Positions 1 through 11,100 of a stretch of 64,000 bases of DNA are shown piece after piece. The position numbers were made by a program, and so were the translations under genes. Every line of letters starts with the position of its first letter. Within the stretch, counting starts at the first letter, position 1. Source of the DNA: Helianthus annuus. Its lineage: Eukaryota > Streptophyta > Magnoliopsida > Asterales > Asteraceae. The DNA is taken from the NCBI RefSeq assembly GCF_002127325.2, contig NC_035444.2:77993392-78057391 (forward strand). Reading direction: 5' to 3'. Below the pieces are notes generated by a model. The model searched no databases. It was not told the DNA's origin and saw only the letters and a program-made list of their open reading frames with translations.

Positions 1-380
1 CATATGAAATCTGACTGCAAGGGCCTGCATATTTAGGTTTTTGTGCAATTATTTCCAATATATATGTTTTTTTTTAATTCTTTGTCATAATCAATTAAAT
101 TACACCACCAACCAATTATTTAATATACTCAACAACTCCATCACAATTTTAATTTGTTCTTTTTGATACTAGTGATTTTCCTCCCGCGCTTGGCGGCGAA
201 AATTCAGTTGGTATTTTTTCGGTTCGTTATGGTACCTACACTCGTTATAGTAACCGAAAGAGAAAACCTTACATCGACTGAAAACAATAAAAACGAACAT
301 CCATGCCAGTACCGATGTTATTCATTTTGTTTAATGACAACGCTGGTCTACTCTATTCACCAATAATGCTAATATTTATC

Positions 381-455
381 ACCCTTCACCAGGATTGAAC
401 CTGGAACATCTCCCTTAAGAGGCGCATACCTCTACCAAGTGGGCTAGCCCCACAT
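381..455 (-). repeat. tRNA-like / SINE-head module
   Basis: Read on the minus strand, this stretch has a box A-like motif (TAGCCCACTTGGTAGAG) followed about 30 nt later by a box B-like motif (GGTTCAATCCTGG). That is the internal Pol III promoter layout of tRNA genes and tRNA-derived SINEs. The T-arm can pair (CCAGG/CCTGG), but the acceptor and anticodon stems are poor, so it is not a functional tRNA. A SINE head or tRNA pseudogene is most likely. I found no 3' tail or target duplication. Confidence 0.4.
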
Positions 456-1115
456 TGGCAAAACATAGAATCAGACACAACAGCAATCGAACTTGCGTCG
501 GCTGCTTGCAATACAGCGCATCAACCCTCACAACACATCATTTGATTTGTATGTTATTCAGTTGATATCAGTTTGGTTTGTTTGCGTTCTATGTTTATTT
601 TTTCAACGTTGGCATATAAACATTATGGAAAACGGCTATTGTGACGCTGTTGTACCAACCCAAACCGAAACCGACTGAACAACATTTGTATCATTAGCGG
701 GATTTATTTTTATTGTTTTTCCTTTCGATAAACTAAGATCGTATTGCTATCATACCGTGCCGAACTGAACAACATCAGTACTGGTATGTATTAATTTTTA
801 TGGCTTTTTGTTTGATAACATATATCGTGTCGTTATCGTAGTGATCCAAATGTAAGTTATTATAAAAAAATCAAACTGAATGCTAAACAAAATGCTACTA
901 ATAAAAAGAATACCTTGATAAAATATTACTAAATAAAAACAAATACTTAAAAATATTTCAACTATTATTCATCATAACTTTCTGTTAATATCTCTAAATT
1001 GATTAAAAGCGTAAATTATTTAAAGTATAAGGTTAAAATTGGAAATTAAAAAAATAAAATAACAACATAAGAAATTCATTTTACTATTCATCATAACCTT
1101 CAATTCATATGTATA

Positions 1116-2035
1116 ACTAGTGGGATTCCCCCGCGTTACGCGACGGGAATTCAGTTTGTATAGGCTCGAATTGGTACAGTACCGTCACTCGTTATACCAA
1201 ACTAAAGAGAAAAACCAAAGAAATAAAGTCGTAGAATGACCATAAGGATATCGTCGCATCTTTTACATAAATTGAAAACCATAAAACCAATCATTGGTAC
1301 CGATTTCGATAAAACACATATATGTACCGATGTTGTTGGGTCATAATTGGTTCGCTTCATCACAATACCTATCTATACCAAAGAAATATTCTATTTGAAT
1401 ACAACATCGTTTTCAAAAAAAACAAAAAAAAAAACTTATACCAGAATGTCGATAAAAAAATAGTTTAAATAGGACTACTTATTCAACTTTTTTTTGAAAA
1501 ACTTAAAGAACAGAAGTTGATAAAAAAAATACAATCGTTTATTAATATTAATAAAATAATATCAATTAATGTTCATCACTTAATACAGTAATAAAAAAAT
1601 TTCGTAGCGTGAATTCAATTGGTATCGGCTCAACTTGGTACGGTATAGTCACTCGTTATACCAAACGAAAGAGAAAAAAATAAAGTCGTGGAATGATTAA
1701 AAAGATATCATCGCATGTTTTACATAAATAAAAAATCATAAAGCCAAACACTGGTACCGATTCCGATAATACACATATATGTACCGATGTTGTTGGGTCA
1801 TAATTGGTTCACTTCAGCACAATACCTATACCAAAGAAATATTCTATTTGAATACAAAACCCTTTTTAAAAAATTAGAAAAAAAAAAACTTATAGAAAGT
1901 CAGGAAAAAAGTTTAAATACAACTACTTATTCAACTTTTCTGAAAAAACTTAAAAGAACAAAAGTTGATAAAAATACAACTATTTATCAATATTTAAAAA
2001 ATATCAAGAGTTAATTTAATTTAATATACTAAATG
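1116..2035. repeat. Tandemly duplicated block with Helitron-like tail
   Basis: Two diverged copies of one sequence lie in tandem with a period of about 457-464 bp. Both contain the same run around GTACCGATGTTGTTGGGTCA (first copy from 1324, second from 1781). The left end has ACTAGT followed by the GC hairpin CCCCCGCGTTACGCGACGGG, which on the minus strand looks like a Helitron 3' end (hairpin plus CTAG). A third relative of this tail is at 166-200. Confidence 0.5.
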
Positions 2036-2575
2036 TTCATTACCTATGATTTTAATAACAATTATTAAATGTTTATTACTTAATTAATTATTATAATAAT
2101 AATAAATGTTAAAAACACTATTCATCATAAGTTTCTGTTAATATATATAATATTATTTTCTAAAAATCAAATGTACACTAAATAAAATATTACTAAAAAA
2201 ACAAATCTTTAAAAAATTCATTTACTGTTCATGCTCACTTTATTTTGATATGTATAAATGTGGAATTCATTTATTAAATAATTTTAGTAGTTTTTCTAAT
2301 TTCAGTAGTTTTAATTAAAATGTTTTTATGTATGCAATTTCTTTGTTTTTTTAAATTTAGTTTACTTTTTAGTTTGATATTACTTATTTAGTTATATTGA
2401 TTATTTAATCATTTCATTTGTTTAAATACATATTAATAATCCAAGTAATTAAATTTAATGAAGAAAGGGTGATGATGTGGAATATGTAAGGATATACAAG
2501 GATGTTTGTATGGTTGGAGGTGAAATTGAGGTTTTTAAGGATTTGTAAGGATATGACGTGGCAGTTGATTAGACA

Positions 2576-3153
2576 TGTAAGGCCTCCTAATCCAAGATTT
2601 CACTCAGCTAAAGCAACCAACAGGTGTGCGGAATCCACCTGATGATCAACCACTGTAGATGAAACACAAGAATGCAAGGATTTGAGAGAGAAATCAAGAA
2701 TACACTGAGTATTCTTGATGAAGATGAATGACGTCACTCACACAAAGCGCCGCCAGACAAAACACAATGATTAGGGCACAGAAATTCACACAGAAATCGT
2801 TACCTTGTCTATTCCATATTAAAGTATATATACAAGGTGAAACCCGGACTTTCAAGACTAACTAGAAAGCCCGGACAAACATAAAGCACAAAGCTCAGAG
2901 CTTTTGCCACAAAACTCAGACAAAAGCTATAACTATACAAAACTCTGACTAAACAAAATCCTTCCAAAACTTGGACAAATTGTCCCTAAGAACTTCTTGG
3001 GACTAAATTTTGCATAAAACTCTGACCAAGAAATTCCTTCCAAAACTTGGACAAATTGTCCCTAGCAACTTCTTGGGACTAACTTTGGACACTTGTACAA
3101 TAAGGACCCTAAACAATGGAAGACTTGCACTTATCACCAAAAGTGCATTAACA
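2576..3153 (-). repeat. 3' LTR of the SIRE-like Copia element
   Basis: It starts TGTAAGGCCTCC and ends GTGCATTAACA (plus-strand reading) and matches 14551-15128 over its whole length, with about four substitutions. It contains a TATA-like run at 2825-2832 (minus orientation). It also has an internal direct repeat of about 76-bp period around CTTCCAAAACTTGGACAAAT (2961 and 3037). Confidence 0.95.
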
Positions 3154-3165
3154 AACTCCCCCTTG
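3154..3165 (-). other. Polypurine tract of the Copia element
   Basis: The minus-strand sequence AAGGGGGAGTT directly abuts the 3' LTR. This is the expected site of plus-strand DNA priming. Confidence 0.8.
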
Positions 3166-3314
3166 ATCAGTGCATGGTCTTCATTGGTCTTGAGATCTTC
3201 ATCCTTTCTTCGAGAGCTGCTTCCTGCCCAGACCTTGCTCTTCACACAGAATTGAACTACCTTAATGAACTGATCAGCTAGCACACGATTTTCTTCAAGG
3301 TATTAGAGGTAGGC

Positions 3315-3512
3315 GACGAAGCTTCTTCAAAACTTCCATCTTGAGATGAACGAACCAGACGCACACAGCTTCTCCAAATCTTCTGTCTTGAGATGAACGA
3401 CCCATATGCACACAGCTTCTCCAGATCTTCCATCTTGAGATGAACGATCCATATGCACACAGCTTCTCCAGATCTTCCATCTTGAGATGAACGATCCAGA
3501 CCTGAAACACTT
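3315..3512 (-). repeat. 47-bp tandem repeat in the 3' untranslated part of the Copia element
   Basis: About four copies of a 47-bp unit carry the core CTTGAGATGAACGA and CACACAGCTTCTCCA. CACACAG begins at 3362, 3409 and 3456. The short open frames across this array are by-products of the repeat. Confidence 0.85.
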
Positions 3513-4748
3513 AACCCCGGATTAAGAAACTTGACCCTGGAGACATCGGCCCAAACCTGGATCCCAAGAATAAAATTCCCATACCCCAGAATAAACAATT
3601 GAAATATTAAACAACTAACATTTAATAACTTGTTTAAACAATTTTCACAACCCTAGAGTATTCTTAATAAGATAACTCGCACATAGAAACAAGAAAGCAA
3701 AATCTTTTTGTGATTTTTCAATTTTTGACTGAAAGGAAATAAAACCTAGAACGTATTTACACTAATTATCTTTTTGTGAAGTCGGAGCAAAGGAATCATA
3801 TCGGTTTTACTGTCAGTACCCAACACAAGAACTATAGCATTTAGCTTTAATCTTTTAATATGATGTTGACAGTTCAAGACGTTCAACGGTATTGTGGTCC
3901 ACTTAAGTTTTAGCACGCTTTCGAACACTGTTTTCAAGATATGGAATTAAGTGTATTAAGCTGACAGTAACTATGTTTACCCACCTCATAATATACTCCC
4001 GTATCAAGGTATGCGCGAGAGATCATCTTACTGGTGAGTATACCATTTATCATCTGTTTTTGACGTATAAGCTAATGTGAGATACTCACTTATTTGATTT
4101 TCAGATGCAAAGGGCACAGGAGCAAGTCATTTGTGATAGAATCACTTATTGAAGATAGACTTGACTCCCGCAAGATTTTGTGGGACATGTGATTGTTTAT
4201 CACTTATTTGGGTCGGATGCATCATGTATTGAAGATATTTACACGTATGTATGGTATCATGGAAGATCTAGACTTGCGTCCCCGTTATTTTCCGGTAAAA
4301 GAAGCAACCATGATACCCAGATGATAAACAGCATAAAGACCACGTATCTCAGAACCTCAGCAATCTATCAAACGAAATTACGGTACCAAGACCATATATC
4401 CGAGAGATGCGCCACACGAGTTACGCAGTTCATTATGTTTATATACCAAAGACAGGTTCTTATTTACGCGTAAAACCTACCGAAGCAACGTATAATGAAG
4501 CTGTCACAGTTAACGGTTAATTTTATGCATATAACCATAGTCCTGCACCAGATACGACTAACCGATGTACTATCATTTCCCTTATATCTCAACACGATTT
4601 CATTTTAAATTTTTCAAATGTTTTTGTATTTTTTCTGAAATTTATCCTACAACTAAGTAAAATATTTTTGGATTTTTCAATTTTTCGAAAGCGGTAAGAA
4701 CTGTACAGAAAAGATAAAATAGAGTTTCTATGCGAGTTTTGAAAGCAT
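3513..4748. other. Non-coding segment between pol and 3' repeats
   Basis: I see no recognisable coding sequence. Many SIRE elements carry an envelope-like ORF between pol and the 3' LTR. None is visible here on the minus strand, so this copy lacks it or has lost it. Confidence 0.5.
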
Positions 4749-7700
4749 TTACTCTGGGTTGATCATGCCAATCATTTGGACCAGATTTTCAAATCTAGCC
4801 CGATCGAATGTTTTCGTAAACAGGTCGGCAAGATTATCCAAGGTGTCTACCCTAACCACTTCTATTAAACCCTTCTCAGCACAATCGCGAATAAAATGAT
4901 GCCTAACATCTATGTGCTTAGTGCGTGAGTGATTTACCGGATTGTTTGTTATGGAAATGGCAGAGTTATTATCAACAAGGATAGGAGTTCGAGTAAAATT
5001 CAAACCGTAGTCCCTCATTTGCTGCTGAATCCACAAAACCTGAGCACAACAGCTTGAAGCAGCAATGTACTCGGCCTCGCACGTGGATAAAGAAACGGCA
5101 ACTTGCTTTTTGCATTGCCAAGAGACAAGACGATTTCCAAGAAGTTGTGCGCCGCCAGAGGTTGACTTTCTATTCATCCGGCACCCTCCAAAATCTGCGT
5201 CAGCATACGCCATCAAGTCCAAACCACCTTCAGCTGGATACCACAATCCAAGCTTAGGCGTCCCTTTCAGATATCTGAAAATACGCTTGACAGCTTTCAA
5301 GTGCGACTCCTTCGGAGTTGATTGGTACCTAGCACACAAACAAACAGAGAACATAATATCTGGTCGTGAAGCAGTAAGATACATCAATGAACCTATCATT
5401 GCTCGATACAGAGTCGGATCCACTTCAGGATCTTTCTCATCATCGGGTGAGCGTTTGAGATTTGTCGATAGAGGCGTGTCGTAGGGTAAGCTATCTTCCA
5501 ATCCAAATCTTTTGAGAATCTCGTGGACATACTTTGTCTGATGCACGTACGTCCCGGTTTTTTCTTGACTCACTTGAAGACCTAAAAAGAAGGATAACTC
5601 GCCCATCGCGCTCATTTCAAACTTTGACTTCATCACCGCTTCGAACTCACGACACAAATCTTCATTTGAAGAACCAAAAATTATGTCATCAACGTAAATT
5701 TGCACAATTAGAAAATCTCCCCCTTTCTTCAAAATGAACAATGTGGAGTCAATCGCACCATGCGAGAACCCATGCTCCAAAAGATGCTTTGACAACGTCT
5801 CGTACCAAGCTCGAGGGGCCTGATGGAGACCATAGAGAGCCTTGTCCAACAAATAGACCTTGTTTTCTAACCCTGGAGCTTCGAAACCCGGCGGTTGGGA
5901 CACATACACAGTTTCATGCAATTTCCCGTAAAGGAAAGCGCTTTTCACATCCAACTGATAGACTTTGATACGCATGTGTGCAGCAAAGGCTAGAAACAAA
6001 CGAATAGCTTCCAGTCTTGCCACCGGTGTATAAACTTCAGTATAATCAATCCCTTCCTCCTGATTGAAGCCTTGAACAACCAATTGTGCTTTGTTTCTGA
6101 CAACGACACCCTTATCGTCTTTCTTGCACTTGAAAACCCATTTCGTGTTGATTGCATGCTGGCCCTTTGGAAGATCGACCAAATTCCACACCTTTAACTT
6201 GTCGAACTGAGCTAACTCTTCTTGCATTGCCTCACACCAAGAATTATCCTTCAGAGCCATCTGATAGTTCTTCGGCTCTATCTGAGAGATAAAACATTCA
6301 TGCAGGCTAAGATTGGAGATTTCCTCTTTCTTGATAGCAGAGAACAGACATTGCATCTCTGAAATACTCCTTCGCGTTTGCACTCCCGCATTTGGATTCC
6401 CAATAATATTGTCAACAGGATGATGAATATTTGTTCTTGGAACTGGGATTGCCGGAGCTTGAAGATTGTTTCCCAAATTCGATTGAATCTCCCCCTCAGC
6501 ATTTGCATTACTACTAGAAGCTCCACCATTGCCAGAAGACGCATCAACATTTGGATATGCTGAAAAGTCAACGTATAGATCTCCACTTGTAGTTTGAGCA
6601 GCCGCATTGGGGATCTGCTCAGCAACAACATCATTTACGGTCGAAGAATCAGCGACTGGAACACTCGAAGACACATTAGTTGGAATACTTGCTCTCCAGC
6701 TCACATCCACTTCATCTTTGTTCACAAGATGTGTGTATACAACCTCCGAATCTTCTTCTGAAACATCAGGAAGATCAAACGAATCAAATAATTTATCATA
6801 ATCATAACCGCTTTTGGGACCGAATTCGGACGGTGGAGGATCGAAACTCAAAGGAGTTATATCAAACACGATCTCCACGGTTCGTTTCTTGATGTTATAA
6901 ACGCGTTTGTTTGGAGTTCCATTGGCATAACCCAAAAAGAACCCAATTTCACCAACTTCCCCCATTTTCGGAGTATCTTTGGTGCATTTGATAACACACT
7001 TAATCCCAAAAGGCTGAAAACCAGATAAGTTCGGTTTCCTGTTTTCAAGTAATTCATAACAGGTTTTATCTTCTCTTTTGACAGTAAGCACATGATTTAA
7101 CACATAACATGCAGTGTTTACTGCCTCGGCCCAGAAGAAAATTGGCAATTTCGATTCAGAAAGCATAGTGCGGGCCGCCTCAATTAGGGTACGATTCTTC
7201 CGTTCTGCAACTCCGTTCTGTTGAGGAACATATGGAGCGCTGAACTGATGAATTATTCCCATTTCCCGACATAACTCATCCATATACTGATTCTTAAACT
7301 CAGTGCCGTTGTCACTTCGGATTTTCTTAATAGGAAGTGAATAATTTTTCTCAAGTTGTTTGAATAAATCTCTTAAAATACCAGCGGTTTGATCCTTTGT
7401 TTTTAAGAAAAATACCCATGAGTAACGTGAGAAATCGTCAGTGACAACTAAGCAATAGGACATCCCACCAATGCTAGCAACATGGATCGGGCCGAAAAGA
7501 TCCATGTGAAGCAACTCAAGTGGTTTTTCGATTGAGTTAACTGTTTTCGGTTTATGAGGCTTTCGTTTGATTTTTCCTTTTTCACATGATTCACATTTGT
7601 TGTGCATATTGAAACCACGTAAAGGAACCCCCAACACCAAGTTGTTTTTCACTAAGTGGTTCATTTTTCGTAGATGCACGTGGCCCATTCTCCTATGCCA

Positions 7701-8084
7701 GAGATACGATTGATCTTCAGTCGCCTTTGAAAGTAGACAAGTCACTGGAGCAGACGAGTTAACCAACGGGCGCATGTCCATGACATATGTGTTATTCACC
7801 CTTGGAGCCCTCATAACGATCCAATCTTCAGGAACAACAAATCCCGGACGCAGCACGAAGCAAGCTTTATCAGTGAAAAGCATCGTGTACTTGTTATCAC
7901 AGATTTGAGAAACCGACATCAAGTTATGCTTCAGTTCTTCAACGTAGTTCACATTATGCAGCGTGATTTTTCCATTTGACACAGAGCCTTCACCGGTGAT
8001 GTAACCACCCTTTTCACCGGCAAAATTCACATAACCACCACGAATTTGTTTAAAGTTGTTCAATAATTCTTTATTTCCTGTCAT
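4749..8084 (-). CDS. pol: Copia pol polyprotein (protease end, integrase, RT, RNase H)
   Basis: This is a 1111-aa open frame. The start given is the first ATG, but the native frame begins upstream near 8135: the aspartic protease active site WYIDSGCSRHMTG spans the ATG, so translation normally enters from gag. In order it has a gag-pre-integrase HHCC zinc region (around residues 130-175, WHRRMGH and CESCEKGK), an integrase core with DLFGPIH, RSDNGTEF and NGVAERKNRT, an RT with YVDDIIFGS near residue 795, and an RNase H with CEAEYIAAS near residue 1005. Length and order are those of Ty1/Copia pol. Small departures from the family consensus (GLHQAPRAWY, ADADFGG) do not remove catalytic residues. 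Expression would come from the right LTR. Pol itself looks intact; gag does not. Confidence 0.93.
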   Translation of the reverse strand: MTGNKELLNNFKQIRGGYVNFAGEKGGYITGEGSVSNGKITLHNVNYVEELKHNLMSVSQICDNKYTMLFTDKACFVLRPGFVVPEDWIVMRAPRVNNTYVMDMRPLVNSSAPVTCLLSKATEDQSYLWHRRMGHVHLRKMNHLVKNNLVLGVPLRGFNMHNKCESCEKGKIKRKPHKPKTVNSIEKPLELLHMDLFGPIHVASIGGMSYCLVVTDDFSRYSWVFFLKTKDQTAGILRDLFKQLEKNYSLPIKKIRSDNGTEFKNQYMDELCREMGIIHQFSAPYVPQQNGVAERKNRTLIEAARTMLSESKLPIFFWAEAVNTACYVLNHVLTVKREDKTCYELLENRKPNLSGFQPFGIKCVIKCTKDTPKMGEVGEIGFFLGYANGTPNKRVYNIKKRTVEIVFDITPLSFDPPPSEFGPKSGYDYDKLFDSFDLPDVSEEDSEVVYTHLVNKDEVDVSWRASIPTNVSSSVPVADSSTVNDVVAEQIPNAAAQTTSGDLYVDFSAYPNVDASSGNGGASSSNANAEGEIQSNLGNNLQAPAIPVPRTNIHHPVDNIIGNPNAGVQTRRSISEMQCLFSAIKKEEISNLSLHECFISQIEPKNYQMALKDNSWCEAMQEELAQFDKLKVWNLVDLPKGQHAINTKWVFKCKKDDKGVVVRNKAQLVVQGFNQEEGIDYTEVYTPVARLEAIRLFLAFAAHMRIKVYQLDVKSAFLYGKLHETVYVSQPPGFEAPGLENKVYLLDKALYGLHQAPRAWYETLSKHLLEHGFSHGAIDSTLFILKKGGDFLIVQIYVDDIIFGSSNEDLCREFEAVMKSKFEMSAMGELSFFLGLQVSQEKTGTYVHQTKYVHEILKRFGLEDSLPYDTPLSTNLKRSPDDEKDPEVDPTLYRAMIGSLMYLTASRPDIMFSVCLCARYQSTPKESHLKAVKRIFRYLKGTPKLGLWYPAEGGLDLMAYADADFGGCRMNRKSTSGGAQLLGNRLVSWQCKKQVAVSLSTCEAEYIAASSCCAQVLWIQQQMRDYGLNFTRTPILVDNNSAISITNNPVNHSRTKHIDVRHHFIRDCAEKGLIEVVRVDTLDNLADLFTKTFDRARFENLVQMIGMINPE

Positions 8085-8100
8085 GTGTCTGGAACAGCCA

Positions 8101-11100
8101 CTATCGATATACCAAATATAGATAGCCCTCTTCAGCTGCTCCTACACTCCCCAACAAAAATTTAGTTAGAGTGTGGGACCCAAGCCATGATGGTCTTGGG
8201 TCGTCCTGATTCGTCAACATAAGAAAACTCTTTGAAATAACCATCATCGCCTCTGTGTCCACCATTTCCATTTCGGAAATTGTTGGAATGAGTCCCCGCA
8301 AATCGTGGATTGTACGGAGTGGACGATCTGTTGGTATAACCAGAGTTTCCATACCCTCGGCTTCCATAGTTTTGGTAATTGTAATTTTGATTCCTGGGAG
8401 GATCAAAATTCCTACCAAATCTAGGAGCATCTTCGTGTCTTGAGAATGATCGTGGATGATTATCCGAATGCGGTCTTTGATTTGAAAATCGGGGGGGGGG
8501 GGTGACCCATTTAGATCATTCACGAATCTGTTTTGTGCATGAGGTCTAGCAGAGTTGTTGTTTGAACCTCCAGAACGTTTGTCATTCTCAACTCCTTGAA
8601 AGGTGACATGATTTTGTCGTCTGTGAGGGGTTTTCTCACGAGTATCATGTCTTTGAGGCATATTTTCTGATCTGTCCCCACGGTTAATAACAACGGGTTT
8701 CTCTTCTTGATCCTGATTTTGTTGAGATTTAACATTTGGTTTAACATCAGGTTTTACTTCTTGTTTAATCACTTTGTTTTTCTCAACCTTTTGATTTTTA
8801 CCATTTTTCTTTTCAACATTAACTGATTCATTTTGTGGCTTGTCAACAAAAGGTTTCTTTTGATCAGGATCAACAAGTGATTTACCCCTGTCATCTGGAC
8901 AGTCTGCTGCTAAGTGTCCTTTCCCACGACACTTGTAGCATTTGCGAATTTTCGCAGCGTTCTTCGGACGTTCCTCATGATCGGTCGAAGATGAAGAGGC
9001 GTTGGTGGAATTTTTCAAAATTTGGTTCACAAACTGAGAGTTGGAACCTGTTTCGATTTTTATTTCTTCTTTGACAAAATCCTCCCCTTTAACAAACTCA
9101 GTTTTAGGGATATTTTTCAAAGTCTTTTTAGTTTTCCCACGTGACTTAGGTTTTGACTTCTCATTTTGAACTTGATTGAAAATTTCTAAAATCTTGTTGC
9201 TTATCAAATTTTCAATATTTTCAAGGTTCACCTCATTTTTCTTTGAAATTCCACTCTTCTTCGACTGATCTGAGTCAGTGACTTCATCTGGTTCAGATTC
9301 TGACTCACTTTGTGGTTCAACTGTCAGAGGGGTCGTTGGCACAAAGTTTGCCAATTCAGGATCAATGCTTGGCATCGATGTATAATTATGGTTTACCGGT
9401 GGAGGCACCTTATTATAACCAACACCGAACATTTCTTCCTCAGATTCTTTGAGACGTTGGCTATTAATACAGAAATTCATCACTTCAGATGAATCCCTGA
9501 ACTTTTCAATTTTTCGTTGCAAATCCAAAATCAGATTATCTTTTTCCAAAATGATTTTGTTCTTTTCCAAAACAGAATTTTGACTTGTTTCAAGTTCAGA
9601 TTTTAATTCCTGATTTCTAAGATTTCCCTTAGCCACTAGTCTCTCAAATTCAGAGATATCATTTTTCAGCGCTTTAATCTTAATTCGGTGTTCTTTATCC
9701 GAATTAGACAAAACCGCAATGAGTTCTCTGGATTTTTCTAAATCTGCAATTAAGTTTGTGTTATGAAGTGCATATCTATCAATCTTAGTCACAAACTCAA
9801 CACATCTAGCACAACGCTTATCTACAGAAGATGATTTTACCTCAATGCCAGCCATGAATGCACAAGCCTCGTTTTCTATGGAGTTTTCTTCCAACCTTTT
9901 AGCTTCTGCATCCGCAAATTGCTGCATTTCGGCTGTGGAGATGTTGAATTCAAAGCGTTCTCCCTTTTCTCCATCTTCTGTCTTGCTAGACTTCTCAACA
10001 GACTCTTCAATCGATGGGTTTTCATTTTCAGCAACATTCCCCGAATCCAATTCTTCCCCAATAACCTCAGCTACAACTGCAAGCTCCTCAATGCTAGTCT
10101 CTTCGACAACCTCTTCACACACTTCTTCGTTCACAATTTCAGCTATAAATGCTTGTGACACAATAGCTCCTGAGATGTCTTCCAAAGCACAACCCCAGTC
10201 ATAAGGCTCAGTCACACTCTGTAGAGGTTGAGCCACCATAGCATTGTTTGTCGAAGGTGTAAGATTTTCAGACCCACTTGAACGAGCACTTGAGTTGGAG
10301 GCAGCATTTGATACATTGTTTTGAGGTCTTGAATTGTTTCCTCGGGAGTTGTTGTCTCTATCAGATCTTTCCATCTTCGGCTTTCGACAATCACGTGCGA
10401 AATGCCCGTAGATACCGCAGTTGTAACACTTTACCTTTGACATGTCGACCCCCATTCGAGTCTTTGTCTGACCTCCTATGAACTTCCTACCCGTCTTCAG
10501 CAGAAACTTCTTCGCTCTACGGACTAACAATGCCATATTGAGTTGTAGATCAAGTTCTTCCATCTCGTCTTGATCTATCTGATCAAAGTCTTCATCGAGA
10601 CTTGACGGTTCAACGAGTTTCCCAAGACAGAAATTCTCGTATGCAGTCATGAAGGACGCCAACAGACTCATGTTTTCTTCAATCATCTTTAAGCAGCTTG
10701 CATCTATCTTGGGAAAGTTCAAACTTGTTCCTTGAGATTTCTGAGCCCCACAAGAAGAGTACATCCCTTGATTTGAATTGTTTGTTCCACCTGAACTGTC
10801 ATTGTTGCTTATAAAGGCGTGTTCACTTGTAGGACCTTCATTCTCCGAATACAAAGCAACACCGACTCCACCATTACTACCCTTCTCCGTTGGTTTTGAA
10901 GCCTTATATAACTGAGGATCTTGGATCTTCTCAAAATCAGATGCTTGATCTTCCATATTCCAAGCATAACCCCTCAGTTTCTGAACAACTTCTTCCAATG
11001 AAAGCTCTTCGTAGAGAACACCCTCTCTGATCAAGGCGGAGTACATATTCCATTCTCTCGAAAGACAATTTAGAAACTTCTCAACCTTCTCGAATTCAGT

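Larger units (their letters stand above)
1..2570. other. AT-rich intergenic repeat flank
   Basis: There is no convincing gene here. The short open frames are in very AT-rich DNA and show no domain or codon signal. The stretch holds Helitron-like hairpin tails (about 166-200 and 1116-1150), a tRNA-like module (381-455) and a duplicated block (about 1145-2030). Confidence 0.6.

Noticed and set aside
381..455. Functional tRNA gene
   Set aside because: The acceptor and anticodon stems do not pair; only the A and B boxes are tRNA-like.
1787..2014. 75-aa lysine-rich ORF
   Set aside because: AT-rich duplicated non-coding sequence; the sister copy has no matching frame.
3278..3598. Short ORFs with repeated WIVHLKMEDLEKL-like residues
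   Set aside because: They are produced by the 47-bp tandem repeat and match no retroelement protein.
5065..5484. Open frames on the plus strand across the Copia pol and gag
   Set aside because: Antisense shadows of the conserved minus-strand polyprotein.
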